The position numbers were made by a program, and so were the translations under genes. Below are positions 23,880 to 32,547 of a stretch of DNA of 53,141 nucleotides, piece by piece. Source of the DNA: DAOUAJ01 sp034433615 (lineage in GTDB: Bacteria; Chloroflexota; Anaerolineae; DUEN01); assembly GCA_034433615.1 (NCBI GenBank), contig DAOUAJ010000135.1, forward strand, positions 1 to 53,141. Direction: 5' to 3'. Position 1 is the first letter of the stretch. The number at the start of each line of letters is the position of its first letter. Under the pieces are notes generated by a model that was not told the DNA's origin, did no database searches, and saw only the letters and a list, made by a program, of their open reading frames with translations.

Positions 23880-25265
23880 ATGGCAATCGTCATCGTTGGA
23901 TTAGGGCCTGGAGACGCCGGCTGTTTGACTCAGGAAGCATGGCAAGTGTTAAGTGAGGCCACTGAGATTTACCTGCGTACCCGAGAGCACCCTGTGGTAT
24001 CGGCCTTGCCGAGCGGACGTATTCACACTTTTGATGACGTCTACGCTCGCAAAGAGCAATTCGCTGCCATTTATGAGGAGATCGCGCGGCGCGTCGTAGC
24101 ATTAGGAGAGCGACCAGAGGGAGTAGTGTATGCCGTGCCCGGCCACCCCCGTGTGGGTGAACAGACTACACCGCGCATAGAGGCACTGGCCAAAGCACGC
24201 GGCATCCCGGTACGCATCGTGGACGGCCTGAGTTTCCTCGAACCTGTGCTCAACGCTCTGGGTGTAGACCCTCTGGACAGGGCCGGATTGCAAATCGTAG
24301 ATGCCATGATCGTCGCGCAGCGGCACTATCCGCCCTTGGATCCGACCGTACCCGCACTGATCGCTCAATGCTACAACCGGACCATCGCCAGTGACGTGAA
24401 GCTGACGCTGCTGAATGCTTACCCCGACGAACATCTTGTGATTGTGCTCTCAGCCATAAGAGCAGGAGCAGCGCAAATCCAGGAGTTGCCTCTGGTGGAG
24501 TTGGATCGAATCCATCGCTTCGACGATCTGACGACATTGTACATACCCCCGGTCGCCCCTGGTGGCTCTGTCACCGAGCTCCAGGAAGTGCTCGCCCATT
24601 TGCGGGCGCCCGAGGGTTGTCCCTGGGATCGGGAGCAGACGCACGAAAGCCTGCGGGCCAACTTGCTGGAAGAAACCTATGAGGTCCTCGATGCCTTGGA
24701 CCGCGGCGATACCGACAGCCTGCGCGAGGAATTGGGCGATCTGCTAATGCAGATCGTCTTCCATACGCAGATTGCGGCAGAAGGATCGGAGTTCCGCATG
24801 GCCGACGTGGCGCGAGGCATCGTGACGAAGTTATGGCGACGACATCCTCACGTGTTCGGTGACGTCCCGGTGAAAAGCATAGAAGATGTACTGCGTAATT
24901 GGGAAGCGATTAAAGCAGGTGAACGCCAGAAGAAGTCCGGTAATCACGGCTTGCTGTCTGGTATTCCCCAGGGACTGCCGGCTCTGGCCCAGGCTCAGGC
25001 CTACCTTGGTCGGGCGGAAAGTCTTGGACAGAGCCAGTCTGACAGTTTAGAGATGGCAGCCACTCTCCTGGCCAGCCTGGAAAGCACCCCCAATGTGGAA
25101 GAACAATTGGGGCAGTTGTTGCTGATTGTGGTAAACTGGGCACGACGGCGAGGTGTGGACGCAGAGAGTGCCTTACGAACTGCCAATATCCGACTGTCCG
25201 CAATCATTGGCCAGCCTTCGACCGGAGCTTCCCCCACGTTCGCTAAAGACCTCCCCACTACTTAG
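23880..25265 (+). CDS. mazG: YabN-type MazG: tetrapyrrole-methylase-like domain plus NTP pyrophosphohydrolase
   Basis: A 461-aa two-domain protein. Residues ~1-215 are a SAM-dependent tetrapyrrole methylase-like domain (IVIVGLGPGDAGCLT at the start, YAVPGHPRVGEQ). Residues ~230-445 carry two MazG-like modules: CPWDREQTHESLRANLLEE, then the Mg-binding helices EETYE and EELGDLL, KLWRRHPHVFGDV, and a second, degenerate copy to the end. MazG hydrolyses NTPs to NMP and pyrophosphate and may clean noncanonical nucleotides or lower ppGpp. The methylase-MazG fusion is known from Bacillus YabN. AGGGAG lies upstream of the ATG. Confidence 0.92.
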   Translation: MAIVIVGLGPGDAGCLTQEAWQVLSEATEIYLRTREHPVVSALPSGRIHTFDDVYARKEQFAAIYEEIARRVVALGERPEGVVYAVPGHPRVGEQTTPRIEALAKARGIPVRIVDGLSFLEPVLNALGVDPLDRAGLQIVDAMIVAQRHYPPLDPTVPALIAQCYNRTIASDVKLTLLNAYPDEHLVIVLSAIRAGAAQIQELPLVELDRIHRFDDLTTLYIPPVAPGGSVTELQEVLAHLRAPEGCPWDREQTHESLRANLLEETYEVLDALDRGDTDSLREELGDLLMQIVFHTQIAAEGSEFRMADVARGIVTKLWRRHPHVFGDVPVKSIEDVLRNWEAIKAGERQKKSGNHGLLSGIPQGLPALAQAQAYLGRAESLGQSQSDSLEMAATLLASLESTPNVEEQLGQLLLIVVNWARRRGVDAESALRTANIRLSAIIGQPSTGASPTFAKDLPTT

Positions 25266-25304
25266 ACATTCGGTGACTGCCACCGTCCGATATGACATTG
25301 ATCA

Positions 25305-25333
25305 TTGGACCACTCCCCAGGTAGTGATAAGAT
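25305..25333 (+). promoter_or_regulatory. Candidate promoter of the hydrogenase operon
   Basis: TTGGAC (25305-25310), 17 bases, TAAGAT (25328-25333), about 115 bases before the first gene. The rest of the gap to 25454 holds nothing recognised. Confidence 0.5.
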
Positions 25334-25453
25334 TCACACCGCGCCTGAGATGGTAAACTTCCTACCCAGTGCTGGTAGCGTCCGGCATTCTGCGATGGGG
25401 AAAGAGCTCATCCACCCTTAGCACACATTTGCTCATCAGCAAGAGGAGATCAT

Positions 25454-25822
25454 ATGCCAGCGGTCAAATCACTCGAAGACCTGCACCAGTTACGGGAAGA
25501 GGTCTTAAAAAAACGCCAGGCAAAGCCTGCCACCGGACATGCTCGAATTATTGTCAGCATGGGGATATGTGGGATAGCCGTCGGCGCACGGGAGGCGATG
25601 AAAGCGATCCTGGAAACCATCGAAGCAGAGAATCTGAACGGGATTGTCGTCACACAAGCCGGATGCGTTGGCCTCTGCGGGTGGGAACCTATCGTCCAGG
25701 TCATGGTGGGCGATGAGCCTAAAGTCACTTACATGAAGGTTTCACCGGAAAGAGCCAAACGAATCGTTCAAGAGCATGTGGTGGGAGGAAAGGTTATCCC
25801 TGAGTTCGTGATCCCCCGTTAG
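25454..25822 (+). CDS. HndB-like thioredoxin-fold ferredoxin-like protein
   Basis: A 122-aa protein of the [2Fe-2S] thioredoxin-like ferredoxin group, close to HndB of NADP-reducing hydrogenases. SMGICGIAVGAREAM and AGCVGLCGWEPIV hold the three visible cysteines at about residues 39, 73 and 77; a classical NuoE-type cluster has four, so the fourth ligand is missing or different. It begins with a helical leader (residues 1-25). GAGGAGA precedes the ATG. It is first in the hydrogenase region but is separated from hoxE by a hairpin terminator, so it may be made in excess of the downstream subunits. Likely role: electron transfer within the hydrogenase complex. Confidence 0.8.
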   Translation: MPAVKSLEDLHQLREEVLKKRQAKPATGHARIIVSMGICGIAVGAREAMKAILETIEAENLNGIVVTQAGCVGLCGWEPIVQVMVGDEPKVTYMKVSPERAKRIVQEHVVGGKVIPEFVIPR

Positions 25823-25920
25823 GGCATTTCTAATACTGTAATGAAGCTTTGTCATTGAGAGGCGAACCTTCAGAGGAGTTGCCCGTTCGCTGTTAGCGCA
25901 CCATCGGTCGAATGAAAATA

Positions 25921-25952
25921 GACCCGAAGGGTTTTGGGAAACCCTTCGGGTC
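25921..25952 (+). terminator. Terminator or attenuator before hoxE
   Basis: GACCCGAAGGGTTT (25921-25934) and AAACCCTTCGGGTC (25939-25952) form a perfect 14-bp stem with loop TGGG, followed after a few bases by TTTATTTTC. It lies 31 bases before hoxE, so partial read-through may set the level of the hydrogenase genes, or hoxE has an unseen promoter of its own. Confidence 0.75.
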
Positions 25953-25982
25953 TTAGCAAGTTTATTTTCGAGGAGGAAGGGC

Positions 25983-26462
25983 ATGGTTATTGCTGCCAGA
26001 GAGGTTCAAGACGTATTACCGGTCGTGCGGACAGCCGTCGCCCGACATGGGACGACTCGAGAGGCGTTGATCCCAATCTTGGCCGAGGTCAATCAAGCGT
26101 TAGGGTATCTACCCACTCAAGCGTTGACAGAAATCGGCCGGCTTTTGCAGATACCGACCGGTCAACTGTTCTCGGTTGCCAGTTTTTATCGGATGTTGTC
26201 TACGAAGCCGCGAGGCCGGCACGTGATCCAGTTCTGCGAGAGCGCGCCCTGTCACGTGGTCGGCGGCAGGGAAGTCTGGCAAGCATTGCAGGATGAGTTA
26301 GGCTTGAAGGCAGGGGACACCAGCGCAGATGGGAAGTGGACATTGCTGACAACCAGTTGCCTGGGTATCTGCGGCGTCGGTCCCGTGCTGATCGTAGACA
26401 ATGATGTTTACGGCAACGTCGAGCCCAAGCAGGTGCCGGGAATCCTGGCGCGTTACGCATAA
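25983..26462 (+). CDS. hoxE: Hydrogenase diaphorase subunit HoxE (NuoE/HndA-like)
   Basis: A 159-aa [2Fe-2S] protein. A helical N-terminal part (residues ~10-75, with PILAEVNQALGYLPTQAL and GQLFSVASFYRML) leads to a thioredoxin-like domain with ligands in FCESAPCH (Cx4C) and SCLGICGVGP (Cx3C), four cysteines in all. It is the accessory electron-transfer subunit of the NAD(P)H-oxidising module in bidirectional hydrogenases and complex I. AGGAGG lies eight bases before the ATG. It is 11 bases upstream of hoxF, as in typical hox and nuoEF clusters. Confidence 0.9.
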   Translation: MVIAAREVQDVLPVVRTAVARHGTTREALIPILAEVNQALGYLPTQALTEIGRLLQIPTGQLFSVASFYRMLSTKPRGRHVIQFCESAPCHVVGGREVWQALQDELGLKAGDTSADGKWTLLTTSCLGICGVGPVLIVDNDVYGNVEPKQVPGILARYA

Positions 26463-26473
26463 AGGGGGAGAAG

Positions 26474-28117
26474 ATGCAAACCCTCCGTTCTTTGATGTTG
26501 GTCTCTAGCGACCCTGAAAGTATGGAGCGTGGCGCGCAAGAAGTGTATCGGCGCCTGCTGCAAGAGGTTAAAGCGCTAAGCCTGGAAAATGAAGTCTCCG
26601 TGGGCATGATTGGAGATATGGGGCGACATGACGTCACACCTTTGGTGGTCGTCTATCCGGAGGCGATCATCTACGGACCGGTTACGCCTGGGGATGTGCA
26701 CTTTTTGGTTGAAGAGCACCTTTGCAAAGGGCGCGTTGCTGTCGAGCTCCAGGTGTCTGCCCGAGATCTTTCTGGGCGCATCGCCTGGCTGTCCGCTCGC
26801 CGGGGCACGCTGCCGGCAGAACAACGCATTGTGTTGGAACGAGCAGGCTTAATAGATCCTGAGAACATTGACGACTACATCATCCATAATGGGTATGAAG
26901 CGTTAGGGAAGGCGCTGACAGAGATGAAGCCGGCGGATGTCATCAAGACGATTAACGACGCGGGCCTTAGAGGTAGGGGAGGCGCCGGGTTCCCTACGGG
27001 AATGAAGTGGCGTTTTGTGGCCCAGGTCAGCGGCTCTCCCAAGTACGTCATTTGCAATGCTGACGAGAGCGAACCCGGGACTTTCAAAGATCGCCTGATC
27101 CTGGAGGGTGACCCACACAGCATCGTCGAGGCGATGACGATTGCCGGATACGCTGTCGGGGCGAATGAAGGCTACGTCTACATTCGCGGTGAATACACAC
27201 AGGCGCAGGAGCGGCTCAGTAAGGCAATCAGCCAGGCCAGGCAAATGGGATTCCTGGGCAAAGACATCTTCGGGAGCGGCTTTGACTTTGACATCCACGT
27301 CCATGCCGGAGCAGGGGCTTACATCTGCGGCGAGGAAACGGCACTGATTGAATCCATTGAGGGGAAACGCGGTGAGCCTCGCTCTCGCCCCCCTTACCCG
27401 ACGACCTACGGGTTGTGGGGAAAGCCGACCCTGGTGAACAATGTGGAAACCCTTGCCAACGTGCCTCCCATTATCCGCAACGGCGTCTCCTGGTACCGGC
27501 GATTTGGGAGCGGTAACAGCCCCGGCACGAAGGTTTACACCATCCTGGGGAATGTGAACGTCACGGGGTTGATCGAGGTGCCGATGGGCATCACATTGCG
27601 CGAGGTGATCGCTATCTATGGCAAGGGAATGAAGGGAGGGGCGTCGTTCAAGCTGGCCCAGACCGGTGGTTCCAGCGGTTCGATTATTCCGGCCAGCTTG
27701 CAGGACACCCCTATGGATTACGATTCTTATAACCGAGCGGGCGTTTCATTGGGATCGGGCGCATTACTGATTTGCGATGAAAACACGTGTGTCGTTGACC
27801 TGGCGAGGGTGCTGTTAAACTTCTTCAGAGGCGAGAGCTGTGGCAAATGCACCCCCTGCCGCGTCGGCACCGCTCGCGCCCATCAGATTCTCACGAGCCT
27901 CTCTGAAGGGACGGCGAGGCTCGACGACCTTGATGACCTGAGGATGCTCGCGGAGAGCCTGGTTCAACTGTCCCATTGTGGCCTGGGGCAGTCGGCTGCG
28001 ACGCCGATTCGGGATATTCTCAAGCACTTCCTGGCAGAGGTCGAGGCCCACATCAGGCTGAGAGTCTGTCCGACGGGCACCTGCCCGATGAGCGGTCGGC
28101 TGGCAAAGGCTGCCTAA
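26474..28117 (+). CDS. hoxF: Hydrogenase NAD(P)-binding flavoprotein subunit HoxF (NuoF/HndC-like)
   Basis: A 547-aa protein. Residues ~1-95 are a thioredoxin-like [2Fe-2S] domain remnant in which the expected cysteines are absent (LVSSDPESMERG; IGDMGRHDVTP). Residues ~150-330 are the FMN and NAD(H) domain with GLRGRGGAGFPTGMKW and NADESEPGTFKD, and GAGAYICGEETALIESIEG. The SLBB domain follows. The C-terminal [4Fe-4S] ligands are in SCGKCTPCRVG and HCGLGQS. The protein oxidises or reduces NAD(P)(H) and feeds electrons to the hydrogenase. The extra C-terminal ferredoxin domain found in HndC is absent. SD GGGGGAGA precedes the ATG. Confidence 0.92.
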   Translation: MQTLRSLMLVSSDPESMERGAQEVYRRLLQEVKALSLENEVSVGMIGDMGRHDVTPLVVVYPEAIIYGPVTPGDVHFLVEEHLCKGRVAVELQVSARDLSGRIAWLSARRGTLPAEQRIVLERAGLIDPENIDDYIIHNGYEALGKALTEMKPADVIKTINDAGLRGRGGAGFPTGMKWRFVAQVSGSPKYVICNADESEPGTFKDRLILEGDPHSIVEAMTIAGYAVGANEGYVYIRGEYTQAQERLSKAISQARQMGFLGKDIFGSGFDFDIHVHAGAGAYICGEETALIESIEGKRGEPRSRPPYPTTYGLWGKPTLVNNVETLANVPPIIRNGVSWYRRFGSGNSPGTKVYTILGNVNVTGLIEVPMGITLREVIAIYGKGMKGGASFKLAQTGGSSGSIIPASLQDTPMDYDSYNRAGVSLGSGALLICDENTCVVDLARVLLNFFRGESCGKCTPCRVGTARAHQILTSLSEGTARLDDLDDLRMLAESLVQLSHCGLGQSAATPIRDILKHFLAEVEAHIRLRVCPTGTCPMSGRLAKAA

Positions 28118-28144
28118 GCAGCCATCCGGTCAGGCACCTCACCC

Positions 28145-28185
28145 CTTCGGCAGGGCTTCCGCTGAGCGTCAGCCGAAGCGCTCAG
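28145..28185. repeat. Short palindromic repeat in the hoxF-hoxU gap
   Basis: CTTCGGC (28145-28151)/GCCGAAG (28172-28178) and CTGAGCG (28162-28168)/CGCTCAG (28179-28185) are interleaved inverted repeats. Relatives of this CTTCGGCT...CGCTCAGG sequence occur inside the coding region at 33718-36828. The gap (28118-28276) holds no gene; hoxU starts after a GGGGAGGG site. Confidence 0.5.
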
Positions 28186-28276
28186 GGCAAATTCTGAGCG
28201 CGCTTCTGGCGCGAAGGGTCTCTCCTTCAAAGCACAGGGTTATAGACATACCTCAACATGTGGGGAGGGCATATAA

Positions 28277-30280
28277 ATGGTCGGTGTGACTATTGATGGT
28301 CATCAGCTTGAAGTCTCTGAGGGCACAACGGTACTTCAGGCCGCCAAGATGGCCGGGATTGACATTCCAACGCTTTGCAATCATCCGAATCTGGCTCCAT
28401 ACGGCGGTTGCCGTTTATGTGTTGTTGAAGTCGAGCGCGTGCGCACCTTGCAACCGTCATGTACACTACCGGTGAGCAATGGCATGGTCGTGTATACCAA
28501 TACACCGAAGGTGCGTGAAGCCCGAAAGTTCATCTTGACGCTCCTGTTTAGCGAGCGCAACCACTTCTGCATGTACTGTCAGATGAGCGGGGGCGATTGC
28601 GAACTGCAAAATGCCGCCTACGGAGAGGACATGACCCACTGGCCTCTACCACCCAACTGGCGGCCATATCCGGTTGACGCTTCTCACAAGCACTTTGTGT
28701 TGGATCACAACCGATGCATCTTGTGTCGGCGCTGCGTCCGGGCTTGTGGGGAGCTGGTCGGCAATTTCACACTGGGTACGCGCGAGCGCGGTGCCAACAG
28801 CATGATCATCGCGGATCTCGATGTGCCGCTAGGTGAGAGCTCTTGTGTCGCATGTGGCACCTGCGTCCAGGTCTGTCCGACCGGCGCGCTCATTGATCGC
28901 ACCAGCGCGTATCGGGGCCGAGAGACGGACGTTGAACGAGTGAAAAGCACCTGTGCTGGATGCAGCGTAGGTTGTGGTGTGGAGTTGGTCATCCGCGACA
29001 ATCAGTTGCTCCGCATTGACGGGGACTGGGACGCACCGGTCAACAACGGCGTGCTGTGCGAGGTGGGGCGATTCCTGCCGCTGAACGAGGAGCGGGAACG
29101 GATCGTCACACCCCTGATACGCGCAAACGGGAAGCTGAAAGCGGCCACTTGGGAAGAAGCCTTGAACTGGGTGGCTGCAAAGCTGAAACCCCTCGCTGGC
29201 AGAAACGGAGACGGCGTGGCCGCGCTGGCCTCGACGCGGCTGCCGGCTGAGGCGCTGTACCTGTTCAAGCAGATCTTCGCCGAGAAACTGGGCAGTGAGA
29301 TGGTCACCAGCATTGAAGAAGGTAAGACCACAGCATTGCCAGGGGCGGTGGCCCAAAGTTTGGGTAGAGCCTTTGAAGGTACCCTGAAAGAGCTAAAGCT
29401 GGCGGATTGTGTGGTGACCATCGGCGTAGATCTGGTCGAAAATCATCAGGTAGCTGGTTTCTTCGTCAAGCGCGCTCTGCCTCGTGGAACGAAGCTGGTT
29501 GTGATTGACCCTTACGATAATCCGCTCCATCAATGGGCGCACTATTCGCTACGGCCTCGAAAAGGGACAGACAGCGATTTACTGTCTGGGATTATGTCAG
29601 GGCTCGTCAGCCAGGGGTTAGCTAAGGGCCGAATGGCCAATCTTCCGGTTCTGAGCGGACATAGCCCTAGCACAGCCAGCGCAGCGACGGGCATCCCGGC
29701 CGAGACCATCCTGGCCGTAGGGCGCCTGATCGCGACCTCGCAGAATCCGGTGTTCATCTATGGAAAGGGCATCACCAGCGAAGGGTCCCAGCAGACATTG
29801 CAAGCGCTGATCGAGTTGGCGCGTCTGGTGGGAGCACTGAGTGAAGAGCATTCAGCTTTGATCGGTGTCAAGGGGCAGGTCAACAGCCTGGCTGCCTACC
29901 TCTACGGACTGGATAAGACGTTCGAGCGAAATGGCCACCAGACGGTTTACCTGGCTCTGGGCGACGACACCCCCAGCCCGCGGTTGATTCAGCGCCTGGA
30001 AGGAGCGCCGTTCATCGCCGTGCAGGCCAGCTATGCATCGCCCGTGACGACGATGGCAGACGTTGTGCTTCCGGTGGAGATGTGGGCCGAACAGGAAGGG
30101 CATTACCTGAACCTTGAAGGAAGGTTGCAGCGAGCATGCAAAGGTCTGCAGGCCCCGGAGAAGGTCTGGTCGCACGTCAATGTCTTGCAGGCGATCGCTG
30201 CGAAGATGGGGCTCACGCTGGACAACGATTGGAGACGGGCTCTGCGCAACTGCGTGTCGCCTGTGGCCATTCGTGAATGA
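28277..30280 (+). CDS. HoxU-like iron-sulfur subunit extended to NuoG size
   Basis: A 667-aa protein. Residues 1-80 are a plant-type [2Fe-2S] domain (TLCNHPNLAPYGGCRLC), then the His/Cys3 [4Fe-4S] segment NHFCMYCQMSGGDCELQ (~95-111) and two 4Fe-4S ferredoxin motifs (CILCRRCVRAC; CVACGTCVQVCP). Up to about residue 225 it equals HoxU. The rest resembles the molybdopterin-oxidoreductase part of NuoG and formate dehydrogenase: the N-terminal Fe-S motif CAGCSVGCG, then a long alpha/beta body ending with VVLPVEMWAEQEGHYLNLEG. No Sec or Cys at the usual formate site is evident. It likely wires electrons from HoxEF to HoxYH. The pterin part may only be structural, as in NuoG. Confidence 0.88.
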   Translation: MVGVTIDGHQLEVSEGTTVLQAAKMAGIDIPTLCNHPNLAPYGGCRLCVVEVERVRTLQPSCTLPVSNGMVVYTNTPKVREARKFILTLLFSERNHFCMYCQMSGGDCELQNAAYGEDMTHWPLPPNWRPYPVDASHKHFVLDHNRCILCRRCVRACGELVGNFTLGTRERGANSMIIADLDVPLGESSCVACGTCVQVCPTGALIDRTSAYRGRETDVERVKSTCAGCSVGCGVELVIRDNQLLRIDGDWDAPVNNGVLCEVGRFLPLNEERERIVTPLIRANGKLKAATWEEALNWVAAKLKPLAGRNGDGVAALASTRLPAEALYLFKQIFAEKLGSEMVTSIEEGKTTALPGAVAQSLGRAFEGTLKELKLADCVVTIGVDLVENHQVAGFFVKRALPRGTKLVVIDPYDNPLHQWAHYSLRPRKGTDSDLLSGIMSGLVSQGLAKGRMANLPVLSGHSPSTASAATGIPAETILAVGRLIATSQNPVFIYGKGITSEGSQQTLQALIELARLVGALSEEHSALIGVKGQVNSLAAYLYGLDKTFERNGHQTVYLALGDDTPSPRLIQRLEGAPFIAVQASYASPVTTMADVVLPVEMWAEQEGHYLNLEGRLQRACKGLQAPEKVWSHVNVLQAIAAKMGLTLDNDWRRALRNCVSPVAIRE

Positions 30281-30295
30281 CATTTATGTTGAACA

Positions 30296-30363
30296 AAACG
30301 TAATGCGTAAAACTAAGAAGGGCCTATCGCGTTTACGCATCACGTTTCACGCTTTGCGTGAAA
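30296..30363. repeat. Two adjacent inverted repeats between hoxU and hoxY
   Basis: AAACGTAATGCGTAAAAC (30296-30313) pairs imperfectly with GTTTACGCATCACGTTT (30331-30347). TTTCACGC (30345-30352) then pairs with GCGTGAAA (30356-30363) and overlaps the first by three bases. They lie just before the hoxY SD, so they may affect its translation or mRNA decay. This looks like a palindromic repeat family, A+T-richer than its surroundings. Confidence 0.6.
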
Positions 30364-30374
30364 GGAGCGCTGAG

Positions 30375-30917
30375 GTGGCTAAACCAAAGATTTCGACCGA
30401 TTGGATGGCCGGATGTGCAGGGTGTGAGATGTCACTATTGGATATTGACGAGCGAATTGTGAAGATCGCAGAATTGGTTGACATCCGGTCAACACCCATC
30501 ACTGACCTGAAAGAGCCTGATAAAGAGGGAGTTGATGTTGGGATTCTCACCGGTGCAGTCAATCTGACGACGAACGAAGAAGTCGCTCACCGCATGCGCC
30601 AGCGTTGCAAGATTCTGGTGGCGTTAGGAGATTGCGCGGTGTTCGGCGGCGTGGTGGCCATGCGCAATCTCTTCAAACTGGATGAGGCACTACGTCGAGC
30701 GTACATCGAGGCCGAAAGCGTTAACGGCGAAGGTAAAGTCCCCCAAAGTCCCGAGCTAGGCCAACCCACCGAAGTACGGGCATTGGGCGAAGTTGTTGAT
30801 GTAGATGTCTTCATCCCTGGCTGCCCACCCGACCCTGACGTCATCTACTATGCCCTGAGCGAGTTGGCTAGCGGGCGAATTCCAGAGATCAAAGACGACA
30901 AGCTACACTGGCATTGA
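30375..30917 (+). CDS. hoxY: [NiFe] hydrogenase small subunit HoxY
   Basis: A 180-aa protein, the size typical of HoxY. It carries the proximal [4Fe-4S] cluster ligands: WMAGCAGCEMSLLD (Cys14 and Cys17), LVALGDCAVFGG and FIPGCPPDPDVI. It passes electrons between the Ni-Fe site of HoxH and the diaphorase chain. I chose the GTG at 30375, with AAAGGAG seven bases upstream; an ATG at 30303 lies inside the inverted repeats. No twin-arginine signal is present, which fits a cytoplasmic enzyme. The stop is 15 bases before hoxH. Confidence 0.92.
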   Translation: MAKPKISTDWMAGCAGCEMSLLDIDERIVKIAELVDIRSTPITDLKEPDKEGVDVGILTGAVNLTTNEEVAHRMRQRCKILVALGDCAVFGGVVAMRNLFKLDEALRRAYIEAESVNGEGKVPQSPELGQPTEVRALGEVVDVDVFIPGCPPDPDVIYYALSELASGRIPEIKDDKLHWH

Positions 30918-30932
30918 TCAGAGGGAACGGAA

Positions 30933-32360
30933 ATGAGTGCACAAAAGATCACCATCGAGCCGGTCACCAGGATCGAAGGGCATGCCAAGGTGACCATTCA
31001 CCTGGATGAGAACGGCCGCGTTGGGCAGACCTACCTGCACATCAATGAATTCAGGGGGTTCGAGAAATTTTGCGAAGGGCGCATGTACTTTGAGATGCCC
31101 ATGATCACCCCCCGCATCTGCGGAATCTGCCCGGTCAGCCATCACCTGGCCTCGGCCAAGGCGGGCGACGACCTGGCAGGGACCCCGCCGCCGCGCCCGG
31201 CTTCCTTGCTGCGAGAGCTTATGCACATGGGACAGCTCATCCAGAGCCACGGTATGCACTTCTTCGAGCTGGCCGGGCCTGACCTGCTGCTGGGGTTCGA
31301 TGCCGATCCGGCGATCAGAAACGTGGTAGGCCTGATCCAGGCTGCCCCGGCGCTGGCATTGAAGGCGATCAATCTGCGCAAATTCGGGCAGGAGATCATC
31401 CGCACCCTCGGCGGACGCAAGGTGCATCCGAACTTCGCTATCCCTGGTGGCGTGAACAAAGCATTGAAAGCCGACGAGCGAGATGCCATCCTGGCGGGCG
31501 TTGACGAGGCCATCGGCACCATCCAGGCGGGCATCGCCATCATGAAAGATTGGGCGGCGAAGAATCAGGAGTACATCGAGAAATTCGCCGTCTTCCCCAC
31601 CGGCTACTTCGGCCTGGTCACCAAGGAGGGTGGCCTTGAGCTTTACGAAGGCAACTGCCGGTTGATGGATGCCGATGGAAAAATTCTGGAAGAGTTTGAT
31701 GGTCGTCGCTATCTGGATTACATCGCCGAACACGTGGAGGACTGGTCCTACCTGAAGTTCCCGTACTATAAGAAGATGGGATGGCCAGACGGCGTCTACC
31801 GCGTGGGGCCGCTGGGACGGTTGAACGTCGCCGAAAAGATTGACACGCCCCTGGCCAACGAGGAGCTGAAGTCGTTTAAGGCGCTCAATGATGGAAGGCC
31901 AGTGGAGAACACCCTCCACTATCACTACGCGCGGCTCATCGAGGCCCTCTTCGCAGCGGAGCGGGTCAAAATCTTGCTGGATGATCCTGACATTTTAAGC
32001 ACCGACGTTCTGAATACCCGGCGACAATTCAAGGGAGAGGGCGTCGGCGTCATCGAGGCGCCGCGCGGGACCCTTTTCCATCACTACTGGGCGGACCCAA
32101 ACGGCCAGTTGCTGCGCGTTAACCTGATCGTGTCAACCGGCCACAACAACTGGGCCATGAATAAGGCCGTGGAATCGGTCGCGAAGATGTACGTGGACGG
32201 GACGAAGCTGACCGAGGGGATGTTGAACCGGGTCGAGGCGGCCATCCGGGCTTACGATCCGTGCCTCTCCTGCTCCACCCACGCGGTCGGACAGATGCCC
32301 ATGATCGTGGAATTACACGGCCCGCAGGGTGAACTGCTGGACGTGCTGCGGCGCGACTAA
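30933..32360 (+). CDS. hoxH: [NiFe] hydrogenase large subunit HoxH
   Basis: A 475-aa catalytic subunit. The first Ni-Fe ligand pair is in RICGICPVSHH (Cys63 and Cys66), the second in DPCLSCSTH (Cys444 and Cys447). The Glu/Arg motif IEPVTRIEGHA lies at the start, as in all [NiFe] large subunits. A 25-residue tail follows His450 (AVGQMPMIVELHGPQG...), which a dedicated protease removes after nickel insertion; that protease gene lies downstream. The set HoxEFU-YH indicates a cytoplasmic, bidirectional NAD(P)-linked group 3 enzyme (probably 3d). The hyp maturation genes are not in this window. Confidence 0.94.
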   Translation: MSAQKITIEPVTRIEGHAKVTIHLDENGRVGQTYLHINEFRGFEKFCEGRMYFEMPMITPRICGICPVSHHLASAKAGDDLAGTPPPRPASLLRELMHMGQLIQSHGMHFFELAGPDLLLGFDADPAIRNVVGLIQAAPALALKAINLRKFGQEIIRTLGGRKVHPNFAIPGGVNKALKADERDAILAGVDEAIGTIQAGIAIMKDWAAKNQEYIEKFAVFPTGYFGLVTKEGGLELYEGNCRLMDADGKILEEFDGRRYLDYIAEHVEDWSYLKFPYYKKMGWPDGVYRVGPLGRLNVAEKIDTPLANEELKSFKALNDGRPVENTLHYHYARLIEALFAAERVKILLDDPDILSTDVLNTRRQFKGEGVGVIEAPRGTLFHHYWADPNGQLLRVNLIVSTGHNNWAMNKAVESVAKMYVDGTKLTEGMLNRVEAAIRAYDPCLSCSTHAVGQMPMIVELHGPQGELLDVLRRD

Positions 32361-32547
32361 TTTGCACTCGCGTTGAGGGATATTTCAAGGGCGGGCTCCT
32401 TCTCTTTTAAGGCTACCTGCCCTGCCAATGGGCAGCCTGCCCTGGACGTCGTGCAGGCCAGGGGTCAGGGCGCCAGCACCTCCAAGAGAGCCAGGGGTGG
32501 CCTGGAGGGATTTCCTCCTCCAGAAAGTTCTCTTTCTCGGCCCTTTA

